64,000 nt of DNA. It comes from Paucimonas lemoignei. Lineage in GTDB: Bacteria; Pseudomonadota; Gammaproteobacteria; Pseudomonadales; Pseudomonadaceae. The position numbers and the translations under genes are program-made. The number at the start of each line of letters is the position of its first letter. Position 1 is the first letter of the stretch. Where the stretch lies: contig LS483371.1 of assembly GCA_900475325.1 (NCBI GenBank), forward strand, positions 2,480,001-2,544,000, written 5' to 3'. The notes beneath the pieces were generated by a model. The model ran no database searches. It worked only from the letters and a program-made list of their open reading frames with translations, and was not told the DNA's origin. Positions 36,520-46,092 of this stretch are shown here, in pieces.

Positions 36520-36800
36520 TGGCTTTTGATCTTAGGCGCCCCGTTAAACCACGCTGGCCGGAATTCGATATTGAGGCGTGGGGCAAACCGGCAAGGATGC
36601 CGGTTTAGCCGCGCTGGGCCAGGGATGGCCCTTCGCGGCGGCCCCACGCGTCAATGTCGGATTACGGGCATCCCGAGCCTACGCGGGGGACCGAGTGGTG
36701 GGGCAAGAGCGTTTTGCTTACTTTTGCGCTTTTCAAAAGTGAGGCGCTGTAAAAGCGCAACCGTAAGTGGCCGTTACCGCGTCAATGGATATGTACCCAA
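36520..36800 (-). repeat. Structured intergenic repeat, copy E (right arm of inverted pair 2)
   Basis: Inverted relative to copy D. The outer stem ATTGAGGCGTGGGG (36570-36583) and CCCCACGCGTCAAT (36642-36655) pairs at 13 of 14 positions. Versus copy C, the change T to C on one side is matched by A to G on the other. Hairpin 1 is GCGCT-TTTAC-AGCGC and the ACTTTTG/CAAAAGT stem is kept. It ends GGATATGTAC. The ORF at 36514-36840 is a by-product. Confidence 0.88.
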
Positions 36801-36864
36801 CATCACATCCAACCTTATCGCGAGCAAGCTTGGCTCCTAGAGTGATTACCAAGCCCGGCTCCAA

Positions 36865-36901
36865 TAAAAAAGCCGACCCGGAACCCGGATCGGCTTTTTT
36901 G
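36865..36901 (-). terminator. Rho-independent terminator of oprI
   Basis: On the minus strand AAAAAAGCCGATCCGGG, a TT loop and CCGGGTCGGCTTTTTT form a long stem ending in a T run, 30 bases past the oprI stop. Confidence 0.93.
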
Positions 36902-36930
36902 CAGCAACAACCAATAACCCCGAAGGATTA

Positions 36931-37182
36931 TTACTTGCGGCTAGCCTTGTCCAACATACGCAGAGCGCGCTCGTTGGCTTCGTCAGCAGTTTGCTGAGCT
37001 TTTTGAGCAGCAGCCAGAGCTTCATCAGCTTTGCGATAAGCTTCATCAGCGCGAGCTTGCGAACGAGCTGCTGCGTCTTCGGTAGCTGTCAGACGAGCTT
37101 CGGTTTCTTTGGATACGCTGCTGCAACCGGTGGCCAGAACTGCGGCCAGAGCCAGAGCAGAGAATTTCAGAACGTTGTTCAT
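36931..37182 (-). CDS. oprI: Major outer-membrane lipoprotein OprI
   Basis: An 83-residue lipoprotein. The signal has the lipobox [11 protein letters not shown] (lipidated Cys20). The mature part is one long Ala-rich coiled-coil helix with regular heptads ([40 protein letters not shown]) and ends LDKASRK, whose terminal Lys can be linked to peptidoglycan. Size and sequence match Pseudomonas OprI. It anchors the outer membrane. It is monocistronic, with a clear promoter (37250-37277) and terminator, as expected for a very abundant product. Confidence 0.98.
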   Translation of the reverse strand: MNNVLKFSALALAAVLATGCSSVSKETEARLTATEDAAARSQARADEAYRKADEALAAAQKAQQTADEANERALRMLDKASRK

Positions 37183-37249
37183 CGTGTTCCCCTTCAAGGA
37201 CTTTTATCAAATTAGTCATCTCTCGAAAATGAGAAAATGACCGGCGTAC

Positions 37250-37277
37250 ATAGTACCCATTGTTTGTAGTAAGTAAA
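37250..37277 (-). promoter_or_regulatory. Sigma70-type promoter of oprI
   Basis: On the minus strand TTTACT (37277-37272), a 16-base spacer and TACTAT (37255-37250). This predicts a leader of about 60 bases before the ATG at 37182. No better-matching pair is nearby. Confidence 0.65.
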
Positions 37278-37718
37278 CTGACGAAGCGCAAGAACCCGCT
37301 AATTTTCCCCGCTTTGAAAGTGTTCCCCGTTACTTTTCGTGTGTTTTGCATGAAAAATATCCAGCAACCACAACGTCCATCTACGCAGGCCTGCAGGTGC
37401 GCATGAAGTGAGGCCAAACCTTTCAATATTTAGCTCACGTCCTGGTGACTTTCAACTCACCCAGGCGTCTCAATCGACATGATTTGGCAATGTTCGGTTC
37501 AACTGTCTGTGCAATCAGATGTTCGGTCGCGGTTTTTTGCGGTCGACACGCTTGAGCATATTCCCAAATGACGCCTACTATTTGCAGGTGCTCTTTTGTT
37601 GGGATCAGCAAAGCTCTTCTCGGTGTCCAAAAACAGGCACAGGGTGGCGTAGATGTTCCTTCGCCGGAAAAACATCGGTAAGGTAGGGGTCAAATTCCAA
37701 GACCCGCGAGGAGTAGTG
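37278..37718. other. Gene-free region between oprI and the acetyltransferase gene
   Basis: AT-richer than its surroundings. No ORF, REP or RNA gene is convincing. Short candidate ORFs at 37499-37741 (minus) lack a good start and conserved features. Confidence 0.5.
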
Positions 37719-38000
37719 ATGAGCGAGGCGTTGTCCATCAACCATGACCAGGCCGGTCACCAGTTTGAAATCAGTATCGACGGTCACCGGGCTTACCTGA
37801 CCTATATGGACCTGGGTAAGCAGACGCTGGATATTTATCGGACCTTCGTCCCCAATGCCCTGCGTGGCAGAGGCATCGCCGCTGCGTTGACCGAGCAGGC
37901 ACTCGATTATGCCGACAGTATCGGTTATACCGTCATCCCTTCGTGTTCTTACGTCGAGCGCTACATGGAGCGCAATCAGCGCCAGGCCGCGAAGATCTGA
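37719..38000 (+). CDS. Small GNAT-type N-acetyltransferase (YidJ/Gcn5-like, short form)
   Basis: A 93-residue protein beginning MSEALSINHDQAGHQFEISI. It carries the core of the short N-acetyltransferase family: YLTYMDLGKQTLDIYRTFVP and the CoA-binding loop LRGRGIAAALTEQALDYADS, then VIPSCSYVERYMER. A strong GAGGAG lies 5-10 bases before the ATG. Such short domains occur in eukaryotes and bacteria with unknown acceptor. It converges on the DAHP synthase gene across a shared terminator. Confidence 0.88.
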   Translation: MSEALSINHDQAGHQFEISIDGHRAYLTYMDLGKQTLDIYRTFVPNALRGRGIAAALTEQALDYADSIGYTVIPSCSYVERYMERNQRQAAKI

Positions 38001-38021
38001 TCCTGCCAGACCCGCCACAAC

Positions 38022-38052
38022 GAAAAACGCCGAGCATCTGCTCGGCGTTCTT
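38022..38052. terminator. Bidirectional terminator between the acetyltransferase and DAHP synthase genes
   Basis: AACGCCGAGCA and TGCTCGGCGTT form a perfect 11-bp stem with a two-base loop, with A-rich and T-rich flanks. It lies between two convergent stops. Confidence 0.88.
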
Positions 38053-38066
38053 GTGTGCGCTGTCGA

Positions 38067-39143
38067 TCAGCCGCGCTGGCGGTTCGGCAGTACGTCCTTG
38101 AGCTTCGCGTGCATGCTGCGCAAGGTTTTTTCAGTGCTTTCCCAATCAATGCAGGCGTCGGTAACCGACACGCCGTATTGCAGGTCTGACAAATCCTTGG
38201 GAATTGCCTGACAGCCCCAATTCAAATGACTCTCTACCATGAGGCCGATGATTGACTGGTTGCCTTCCAGGATCTGGTTGGCAACGTTTTCCATCACCAG
38301 CGGCTGAAGAGCCGGGTCCTTGTTGGAGTTGGCGTGGCTGCAATCAACCATGATGTTGGGTTTGACCTTCGCCTTGGTCAGGGCCTGTTCGCACAGCGCG
38401 ACGCTGACCGAGTCGTAGTTGGGCTTGCCATTGCCGCCGCGCAACACCACGTGGCCATAGGCGTTGCCTTTGGTGGTCACGATGGAGACACCGCCTTCCT
38501 GGTTGATACCCAGGAAACGATGCGGGCTGGAAACCGACTGTAACGCGTTGATCGCAACCGTCAGGCCGCCGTCCGTACCATTTTTGAAACCCACGGCCGA
38601 AGACAGGCCAGAGGCCATCTCGCGGTGGGTCTGGGATTCGGTGGTACGTGCGCCAATGGCAGACCAGCTGATCAAATCCTGCAGGTATTGAGGCGAGATC
38701 GGGTCCAGTGCTTCGGTGGCGGTTGGCAGGCCCATTTCGGCCAGGTCCAGCAGCAACTGGCGGCCGATGTGCAGACCGTCTTCGATCTTGAACGAGTCAT
38801 CCAGGTACGGATCGTTGATCAGGCCTTTCCAGCCCACGGTGGTACGCGGCTTCTCGAAATAGACCCGCATCACCAGGTACAGCGTGTCGGACACCTCGGC
38901 GGCCAGGGCCTTGAGGCGTTCGGCGTATTCGTGGGCAGCCTTGATGTCGTGGATCGAGCAAGGCCCGATGACCACGAACAGGCGATGGTCCTTGCCGTCG
39001 AGAATGTTGCGAACCACTTCACGACCCTGGCTGACTGTGTGCAGTGCGGCGTCGGTGAGCGGGATTTCGCGCTTGAGCTGATCCGGCGTGATCAGGGTCT
39101 CGTTGGAGGAAACGTTCAGGTCGTCAATCGGTAAATCAGCCAT
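38067..39143 (-). CDS. 3-deoxy-7-phosphoheptulonate (DAHP) synthase, class I
   Basis: 358 residues from MADLPIDD (an ATG four codons earlier is also possible). It catalyses phosphoenolpyruvate plus erythrose 4-phosphate to DAHP, the first step of aromatic amino-acid synthesis. Family motifs are VVIGPCSIHD, VYFEKPRTTVGWKGLINDP, GARTTESQTHREMASGLS, VGFKNGTDG, DCSHANSNKD and GLMVESHL. It belongs to the AroFGH-like feedback-regulated branch; which amino acid inhibits it cannot be read with certainty. It is convergent with the acetyltransferase. Confidence 0.95.
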   Translation of the reverse strand: MADLPIDDLNVSSNETLITPDQLKREIPLTDAALHTVSQGREVVRNILDGKDHRLFVVIGPCSIHDIKAAHEYAERLKALAAEVSDTLYLVMRVYFEKPRTTVGWKGLINDPYLDDSFKIEDGLHIGRQLLLDLAEMGLPTATEALDPISPQYLQDLISWSAIGARTTESQTHREMASGLSSAVGFKNGTDGGLTVAINALQSVSSPHRFLGINQEGGVSIVTTKGNAYGHVVLRGGNGKPNYDSVSVALCEQALTKAKVKPNIMVDCSHANSNKDPALQPLVMENVANQILEGNQSIIGLMVESHLNWGCQAIPKDLSDLQYGVSVTDACIDWESTEKTLRSMHAKLKDVLPNRQRG

Positions 39144-39447
39144 CGTGTTACTCATCAGTCACGGATGCCGGCCGCCAACGAACCCCGTGGGGCGAAGCCA
39201 AGCAAAGATTGAGCGAAACGGGGGACCGAACCTTAGCGCGTTAGGGCGTTGTTCGACAATGGGCAAACGCCGCTTTATCAAGGCGGGTACGCCGATCACT
39301 GGCCCAGCGGCAGGCGATGTGCGAGTCTGGCCGATTTGAAAATCCCCTGTAGGAGCCAACTTGTTGGCGAGGCGCCGGACCTGCGTAATCAGAAATACCG
39401 TCTCGCCAACGCGTTCGCTCCTACAAGGGGCTGTCTGGAGCCTGGAC
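39144..39447. other. Spacer between divergent DAHP synthase and thioredoxin-like genes
   Basis: It holds the DAHP synthase leader and a REPIN of a separate family (39348-39425). No gene seen. Confidence 0.6.
39348..39425. repeat. REPIN, TGTAGGAGCCAACTTGTTGG family
   Basis: TGTAGGAGCCAACTTGTTGG and CGCCAACGCGTTCGCTCCTA are inverted. It is the only member of this family seen in the window, and it ends 22 bases before the next gene. Confidence 0.8.
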
Positions 39448-39783
39448 TTGACCGAACTTGAACTGAGCGACTTCGATATCGACCATCAGCTATTAGAGCT
39501 GCCGGGACTAACGCTAGTGATTTTTACCAGTGTCGGCTGCGCAAGTTGTCGGTATACCCGGCAGCAATTGCCAAAGCTGGCATTTGAGGTCGACAGGGTC
39601 TGCTGGATCGACGCCGAAGAAAACGGTGGTGCGGTGGCGCGCTACGAGGTTTTCCATTTGCCCGCACTGTTCGTGGTGCGTGACGGGCAGTTTTACGGGG
39701 CGTTGCGTTCGCCACTGACTGCCAGTGATCTTGGTCAGGCATTGGCGAGCGCGTTATCCCGCGAGCCTGATGAGTTGCCATAG
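39448..39783 (+). CDS. Thioredoxin-like protein with a CxxC motif
   Basis: About 111 residues. A thioredoxin fold is suggested by LTLVIFTSVGCASCRYTRQQ (redox motif CASC), VCWIDAEENGGAVARYEVFH, the cis-Pro region LPALFVVRDG and a C-terminal helix. The ORF extends 29 codons upstream but that part is REPIN sequence. I therefore start at TTG 39448, which has TGGAGCC 5-11 bases upstream. Unlike typical thioredoxin the motif is CASC, not CGPC. It is followed after 49 bases by the ketopantoate-reductase-like gene. Confidence 0.82.
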   Translation: MTELELSDFDIDHQLLELPGLTLVIFTSVGCASCRYTRQQLPKLAFEVDRVCWIDAEENGGAVARYEVFHLPALFVVRDGQFYGALRSPLTASDLGQALASALSREPDELP

Positions 39784-39832
39784 AACGTTGCATAGCAAGC
39801 TCTACAACAAGGAAAACTAAGGAAGGACAAAG

Positions 39833-40807
39833 ATGAAGACTGAGCTCAAACGGCCGAGGATCGGCATTATTGGCACCGGCGCAATTGGAGGGTTTTACGG
39901 CGTGATGCTGGCCAGGGCGGGGTTCGATGTGCATTTTCTGCTGCGCAGTGAGTTTGATGCCGTCACCCGGGACGGGCTGCAGATCGACAGCGCGGTGCAT
40001 GGCGAGATGATTCTGAAACCCGCACAGGCCTATCGTTCGGCCGCCGACATGCCGCCCTGCGACTGGGTGCTGATAGGCGCCAAGTCCACCAGTAATCCCG
40101 GTCTCGCGCCCTTGATCGTTCAAGCCGCTGCGCCGGATGCCAAGGTGCTGGTCCTGCAGAATGGTCTGGGCGTGGAAGACAGCCTGCGGGACGCGCTGCC
40201 CGACGCCCTGCATCTACTGGGCGGGTTGTGTTTCATATCGGTGTATCGCGCGGGGCCGGGCAAGGTCGTGCATCAGGCCTTTGGCCGGGTCAACATCGGC
40301 TACCACAGCGGACCGGCGTCGACGGATGAAGCGCGTCAGGCGATCGTCGAACAGGGCGCGGGGTTGTTTCAGGCAGCGGGGCTGGAGTCCGAAGCCATGG
40401 CCAATCTGGCCCAGGCGCGCTGGCAAAAGCTGGTCTGGAATGTGCCTTATAACGGTCTGTCCACACTGTTTGGCGCAACCACCACGCCGCTGATGAGCGA
40501 TCCCCACAGTCGGGAGCTGATCCAGGCGTTGATGGATGAAGTGGTGCAGGGCGCCAAGGCCTGCGGGCATGATTTACCGGCTGGTTATGCGCAATCACTG
40601 TTTGCCATGACTGAAACCATGCCCGATTACCGGCCCAGCATGTACCTGGATTATCAGGAACAGCGGCCGCTGGAGCTGGACGCCATTTATGGCAAGCCAC
40701 TGGAGGCAGCGATGCAGGCTGGATGCGCCATGCCACGGGTGCGTATGCTGCATCAGGCGCTGGCATTTCTCGATGCCCGCCAACAGGTGAAACCTCCAGG
40801 GCACTGA
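39833..40807 (+). CDS. Ketopantoate reductase family protein (putative 2-dehydropantoate 2-reductase)
   Basis: A 324-residue soluble enzyme. The Rossmann NADP-binding start is IGIIGTGAIGGFYGVMLARA. Family features follow: DWVLIGAKSTSN, VLVLQNGLGVED, catalytic Lys/Asn region ARWQKLVWNVPYNGLSTLFG, and the C-terminal MYLDYQEQRPLELDAIYGKP. It would reduce 2-dehydropantoate or a related oxo-acid with NADPH. Pseudomonads have several paralogues, so I do not assign panE. AAGGAAGGAC precedes the ATG. The 5'-nucleotidase gene follows 4 bases later. Confidence 0.9.
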   Translation: MKTELKRPRIGIIGTGAIGGFYGVMLARAGFDVHFLLRSEFDAVTRDGLQIDSAVHGEMILKPAQAYRSAADMPPCDWVLIGAKSTSNPGLAPLIVQAAAPDAKVLVLQNGLGVEDSLRDALPDALHLLGGLCFISVYRAGPGKVVHQAFGRVNIGYHSGPASTDEARQAIVEQGAGLFQAAGLESEAMANLAQARWQKLVWNVPYNGLSTLFGATTTPLMSDPHSRELIQALMDEVVQGAKACGHDLPAGYAQSLFAMTETMPDYRPSMYLDYQEQRPLELDAIYGKPLEAAMQAGCAMPRVRMLHQALAFLDARQQVKPPGH

Positions 40808-40811
40808 ACGT

Positions 40812-41717
40812 ATGGCAAAGATCCCCGATAACACGTTGGTATTGGCAATTTCCTCTCGCGCCCTGTTTGACCTGCGCGAGAGCCATGCGGTGTACATGGC
40901 CGACGGCGTAGAGGCCTACCGCAAGTACCAGATTGACCACGAAGACGAGATTCTCGAACAGGGTGACGCCTACCTGTTGGTGGAAAAACTCCTGAGCCTG
41001 AACGCCAATCTGAGCCAGGCCGGGGTCGAGGTGATTCTGGTGTCGCGCAACAGTGCCGATACCGGGCTGCGGGTGTTCAACTCCATCCAGCATTACGGAC
41101 TGGACATCACCCGTGCGGCCTTTGTCGGCGGTCGCAGCCCTTACCCTTACCTGGCGGCATTCGGTTGCCACTTGTTTTTGTCCACCCACGCCGAAGATGT
41201 GCGCAGTGCGCTAGATGCCGGTTTTGCGGCGGCGACGATTCTTTCCGGGGGTGCACGTCGAGCCGCCAGTGCCGAGCTGCGCATTGCCTTTGACGGTGAT
41301 GCGGTGTTGTTTTCAGATGAATCCGAGCGGGTTTATCAGTCCGGTGGTCTGGAGGCATTCCAGGCCAGTGAGCGTGAGTCCGCACGCGAGCCGCTGCGGG
41401 GTGGGCCGTTCAAGCCTTTTCTGGCAGCGCTCAATCTGTTGCAGCGCGAGTTTCCGGAAGAGAGCTGCCCGATTCGTACCGCGTTGGTCACTGCCCGGTC
41501 GGCACCTGCCCATGAGCGTGTGATCCGCACGTTACGCGAATGGGACATCCGCCTGGATGAATCGCTGTTTCTTGGCGGGTTGGAAAAGTCGGCGTTCCTC
41601 GAGGCTTTTGCCGCCGACGTCTTCTTCGATGACCAGCCGGGGCACTGCGAAAAAGCCCGGGATGTGGTCGCCACCGGGCACGTCCCCCACGGCATCAGTA
41701 ATGAGTTGAAACCCTGA
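40812..41717 (+). CDS. Cytosolic-type 5'-nucleotidase
   Basis: A 301-residue soluble protein of the NT5C1-like 5'-nucleotidase family. Motifs are LVLAISSRALFDLRESH, GVEVILVSRNSADTGLRVFN, ITRAAFVGGRSPYPYL, LFLSTHAEDV, IAFDGDAVLFSDESER and KSAFLEAFAADVFFDDQPGH. It dephosphorylates nucleoside monophosphates by family. The start is 4 bases after the preceding stop, which points to one transcript with the ketopantoate-reductase-like gene. A gene of this type occurs near cysB in P. aeruginosa too. Confidence 0.9.
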   Translation: MAKIPDNTLVLAISSRALFDLRESHAVYMADGVEAYRKYQIDHEDEILEQGDAYLLVEKLLSLNANLSQAGVEVILVSRNSADTGLRVFNSIQHYGLDITRAAFVGGRSPYPYLAAFGCHLFLSTHAEDVRSALDAGFAAATILSGGARRAASAELRIAFDGDAVLFSDESERVYQSGGLEAFQASERESAREPLRGGPFKPFLAALNLLQREFPEESCPIRTALVTARSAPAHERVIRTLREWDIRLDESLFLGGLEKSAFLEAFAADVFFDDQPGHCEKARDVVATGHVPHGISNELKP

Positions 41718-41821
41718 TCGCTGGTTGCCTTGGCGGACAGGGAGGTAATTGCCGTCGCAGTCGTTAGCGCGCTGCTAAGCTCAATCCATCTCCGCCATTC
41801 TGGCTGTCCGGGAGGTCGCTT

Positions 41822-42313
41822 ATGATTCGTTCGATGCTCTATGCCACAGACCTGGGTCTGTACGCGCCTTATGTAATGCAGCACGCGCTGGCACTGGCTC
41901 GAACTTTCAAGGCAGAGCTTTACGTGGTGCATGTGGTGGAGCCAATGGGGTTGTTTGCCGAATCGGTATTGCAAAGTTATCTGGGTGAAGACGCGTTGAA
42001 GGATCTGCGCAGCCAGGGGCTTAACTCGCTGATGGAAGGTATCGAGCAGAAAGTCCTTGAGGGCTTTCGCGAGGAGTTGGGCGACGACCACCAGGACCTG
42101 GCATTGATCCGCACAGTGCGGGTGGTGCAGGGCGATCCCTGCAACGTCATCCTGGAACAGGCCGAGGAGCTGGAAGTGGACTTATTGGTGGTCGGGAGCC
42201 ACAGCCGTGATGGGCAAACCACAACGCCTATCGGGCGCACGGCGGCACGGGTGCTGCAACTGGCGCAGGTGCCGGTGTACATGGTGCCGGGGTGCAGCCG
42301 AGGCGAGCGTTGA
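41822..42313 (+). CDS. Universal stress protein family (UspA-like)
   Basis: A 163-residue soluble protein of one Usp domain. It starts MIRSMLYATDLGLYAPYVMQ, a usual Usp start. The ATP-binding loop signature is VVGSHSRDGQTTTPIGRTAA, followed by the last strand VPVYMVP. GGGAGG lies 8 bases before the ATG. It is placed between the nucleotidase and cysB. The role in stress is by family only. Confidence 0.92.
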   Translation: MIRSMLYATDLGLYAPYVMQHALALARTFKAELYVVHVVEPMGLFAESVLQSYLGEDALKDLRSQGLNSLMEGIEQKVLEGFREELGDDHQDLALIRTVRVVQGDPCNVILEQAEELEVDLLVVGSHSRDGQTTTPIGRTAARVLQLAQVPVYMVPGCSRGER

Positions 42314-42446
42314 GACAATGAGTCGCTGGATTGAAATCGAGCGTGCCTTTATCGCGCAAAGATGATAAAAAGTTCTAGCTTTGTTGTTCTTACCATTAAT
42401 CCAGTTATATACCGTCGCTGATGCCCTTGGCGTCTTCCTGCTTTGA

Positions 42447-43439
<993 letters not shown>

Positions 43440-43473
43440 GCGGGTGGGTTTGATTGGCCGCCTGTGTAGACTC

Positions 43474-43565
43474 TGTGAGAGCGAATCCATTCGCGAAAGC
43501 GGGATTGCGGCAGGCAGATTTCCATCTGATGCACCGGCCTCTTCGCGAATGAATTCGCTCCCACG
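43474..43565. repeat. REPIN 1 between cysB and cysH
   Basis: TGTGAGAGCGAATCCATTCG to CGAATGAATTCGCTCCCAC. It resembles the next REPIN 172 bases away, including most of its centre. Confidence 0.88.
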
Positions 43566-43645
43566 GGGTAGGTGGTCCCCCTCAGGAGTGCCGCTGTTAC
43601 GCTTCGCGATCGATGAACCCGCCCTGGTGGGTTTAACTGGCCCTC

Positions 43646-43738
43646 TGTGGGAGCGAATTCATTCGCGAAAGCGGTATTGCGGCAGGCAGATTTGCATCTG
43701 ACGCACTGGCCTCTTCGCGAATGAATTCGCTCCCACAG
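43646..43738. repeat. REPIN 2 between cysB and cysH
   Basis: TGTGGGAGCGAATTCATTCG to CGAATGAATTCGCTCCCACA. It is a near copy of the preceding element, including the GCGGCAGGCAGATTT segment in its centre. Confidence 0.9.
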
Positions 43739-43767
43739 GGGTGTACATCCCCAATAGGCTCTGCGTT

Positions 43768-44502
43768 TTACACCTTCGCGATCAGATTCCCCGAGTGCAA
43801 ACCGCACTCTTTCTGCGTGGCTTCTTCCCACCACCAGCGGCCTTCGCGTTCGTGCTGGTTGGGCAGTACCGGGCGGGTGCAGGGTTCGCAGCCAATACTG
43901 ATGAAACCGCGCTCGTGCAGGCTGTTGTACGGCAACTCCAGCATACGGATGTAGCCCCACACTTCCTCGCTGGTCATCTGCGCCAGGGGGTTGAACTTGT
44001 ACAGCGTGCGCTCGGGTGTGGAGAACGCGCTGTCGATTTCCACTGCAGCCACGTGGCTGCGGGTGCCAGGGCTCTGGTCGCGGCGCTGGCCTGTGGCCCA
44101 GGCCGTGACGCCGGACAGCTTGCGGCGCAGCGGTTCGATCTTGCGCACGCCGCAGCACTCGCCATGGCCATCACGATAAAAGCTGAACAGGCCCTTTTCC
44201 TTGACGAAAGGTTCGAGCTTCTGCTGATCGGGGGTCATGATTTCGATATCGATCTTGTAGTGCTCGCGCACCTGCTCGATAAAGCGATAGGTCTCCGGGT
44301 GCAGGCGGCCTGTGTCGAGGCTGAACACCTTGACGTTTTTGTTCAGTTTCCAGGCCATGTCCACCAGCACCACGTCTTCAGCGCCGCTGAACGAGATCCA
44401 GAGATCGTCGCCGAAGTGTTCGAAGGCCAGTTTGAGGATGTCTTGAGGTGACTTTGTCGCATAGGTCGCGGCAAGTTCGACGACGTCGAAGGGTGTGCTC
44501 AT
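43768..44502 (-). CDS. cysH: CysH, (phospho)adenylyl-sulfate reductase
   Basis: A 244-residue soluble enzyme that reduces activated sulfate to sulfite. Visible are the P-loop-like [38 protein letters not shown] and the pair [10 protein letters not shown]. The CC...CxxC set binds a [4Fe-4S] cluster, the form found in Pseudomonas APS reductase; the C-terminal catalytic Cys is in [10 protein letters not shown] chose the ATG at 44502 (MSTPFDVV). It is probably CysB-controlled. The thrH gene found between cysH and pabB in P. aeruginosa is absent here. Confidence 0.95.
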   Translation of the reverse strand: MSTPFDVVELAATYATKSPQDILKLAFEHFGDDLWISFSGAEDVVLVDMAWKLNKNVKVFSLDTGRLHPETYRFIEQVREHYKIDIEIMTPDQQKLEPFVKEKGLFSFYRDGHGECCGVRKIEPLRRKLSGVTAWATGQRRDQSPGTRSHVAAVEIDSAFSTPERTLYKFNPLAQMTSEEVWGYIRMLELPYNSLHERGFISIGCEPCTRPVLPNQHEREGRWWWEEATQKECGLHSGNLIAKV

Positions 44503-44598
44503 CAGGCGGTTTCCTAAAATATGGCGCTTAGGCGCTCGTAATGAGGCGGATGTTAACAAAATCTTTCGGGGAATTGGCCGGGTTGCGGGGTTCGCACC

Positions 44599-44674
44599 TT
44601 GTAGGAGCTGCCGAAGGCTGCGAATTGCGATGTGTCAGACAGACCGCTTTCGCAGCCTTCGGCAGCGCCTACAG
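44599..44674. repeat. REPIN between cysH and pabB
   Basis: TGTAGGAGCTGCCGAAGGC and GCCTTCGGCAGCGCCTACA are inverted. It ends 8 bases from the pabB stop codon. Confidence 0.9.
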
Positions 44675-44682
44675 AGGAAGTT

Positions 44683-46026
44683 TCAGATCTGCTCCAGGGT
44701 ATTGAGCAAAACCCGCACCTTGGTAAACGTCTCCTGATACTCGGCCTCGCATTCCGAATCCGCCACGATCCCGCCGCCGCCCCAGCAGGACACGGTGCCG
44801 TTCTTGACCAGCAGGCTGCGGATGGCAATGGAGCTGTCCATCTCGCCACGCACGTCCAGGTACAACAGCGAGCCGCAATACAGGGCGCGGCGCGTGGGTT
44901 CGAGTTCGTCGATGATCTGCATGGCACGGATTTTCGGTGCGCCGGTGATGGAGCCGCCGGGGAAGCTGCCCGCGATCAGGTCCAGGGCGTCATGGTCGTC
45001 GGCAAGCTCGCCGGTCACGCTGCTCACAAGATGGTGCACGTTGGGGTAGCTTTCCAGGCTGAACAGCTCCGGCACTTTCACTGAGCCGATCCGGCAGCTG
45101 CGGCCCAGGTCGTTGCGCAGCAGGTCGACGATCATCAGGTTTTCCGCGCGGTCCTTGGGGCTTGCCAGCAGTTGCTCCGCCAGGGCTGCGTCCTCGACGT
45201 CATCGCGACCCCGAGGGCGAGTGCCTTTAATAGGGCGGGTCTCTACCTGGCCCTGGCTGACTCTGACGAAGCGCTCCGGGGACAGGCTGAGTATCGCGTC
45301 GCCTTCGGGCAGCGCCATATAGCCGGAAAACGGCGTCGGGCAGGCGAACCGCAGCGCGCGATAGGCCACCCATGGATCGCCCGCAAAACCCGCCTGAAAA
45401 CGCTGGGCGAAGTTCACCTGATAACAGTCACCGGCCTGGATGTAGGCCTGAATCCGGGCAAAGGCAGCGCGGTATTGCTCGGCGTCGAGGTCGGCTTTGA
45501 AAGGGCTGATCAGTTGGAAAGAGGTTGAGTCCGCTTCGAGGGGCTGGTGAAAAAGCTCCAGCAAACGCTGTTGTTCGGCGGCCTGCACCGAGGGATGGCA
45601 CATCAACTGCGTGGTGGCCAACTGGTGATCGGTGATGATCGCCCAGGCATACACACCCAAGCGGGCATCGGGCAGGTCCAGGTCATCGATGGCACTGGCA
45701 GGCAGCGGCTCCAGGCGACGGCCAAAGTCATAACCCAGATAACCCAGCAATCCGCCGGCGAAGGGCAAGTCGCAGTCAGCGGGCAATTGCGCGTTGCCCA
45801 AGCGTGCCAGGCTGTCTCGGCAGCGGTTCAGGAACGCGCCGCCGGCTTCCCCCGGGGCTGGCAGCAATTGCTCCAGCGGCCAGGCGCTGAGCACGTCGAA
45901 CCGGCCGCGGGTAGCGGTCGGTCGGCCACTGTCCAGCAACACGGCGCCGGGCGCATGGCGCACCCGTGCGAAGTAGTCGGCAGGGTTGCTGCAATAGGGC
46001 AGCGGAGCAAGGGAACAGGTTGGCAT
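44683..46026 (-). CDS. pabB: Aminodeoxychorismate synthase component I
   Basis: A 447-residue soluble enzyme. The chorismate-binding domain has PIKGTRPRG (Lys-containing motif), RAENLMIVDLLRNDLGR, VHHLVSSVTGEL and GSFPGGSITGAPKIRAMQII. The N-terminal part (AGGLLGYLGYDFGR) is the domain typical of PabB/TrpE. With a glutamine amidotransferase it makes 4-amino-4-deoxychorismate for folate. The PIKGT motif favours PabB over anthranilate synthase. The partner gene is not in this window. Confidence 0.94.
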   Translation of the reverse strand: MPTCSLAPLPYCSNPADYFARVRHAPGAVLLDSGRPTATRGRFDVLSAWPLEQLLPAPGEAGGAFLNRCRDSLARLGNAQLPADCDLPFAGGLLGYLGYDFGRRLEPLPASAIDDLDLPDARLGVYAWAIITDHQLATTQLMCHPSVQAAEQQRLLELFHQPLEADSTSFQLISPFKADLDAEQYRAAFARIQAYIQAGDCYQVNFAQRFQAGFAGDPWVAYRALRFACPTPFSGYMALPEGDAILSLSPERFVRVSQGQVETRPIKGTRPRGRDDVEDAALAEQLLASPKDRAENLMIVDLLRNDLGRSCRIGSVKVPELFSLESYPNVHHLVSSVTGELADDHDALDLIAGSFPGGSITGAPKIRAMQIIDELEPTRRALYCGSLLYLDVRGEMDSSIAIRSLLVKNGTVSCWGGGGIVADSECEAEYQETFTKVRVLLNTLEQI

Positions 46027-46092
46027 GCCAGGCTCAGGTCAACGGAGCGGGCGGCGATTGTAACCGCCCGGGGGGAAGAGGCCTAGCCGCCG

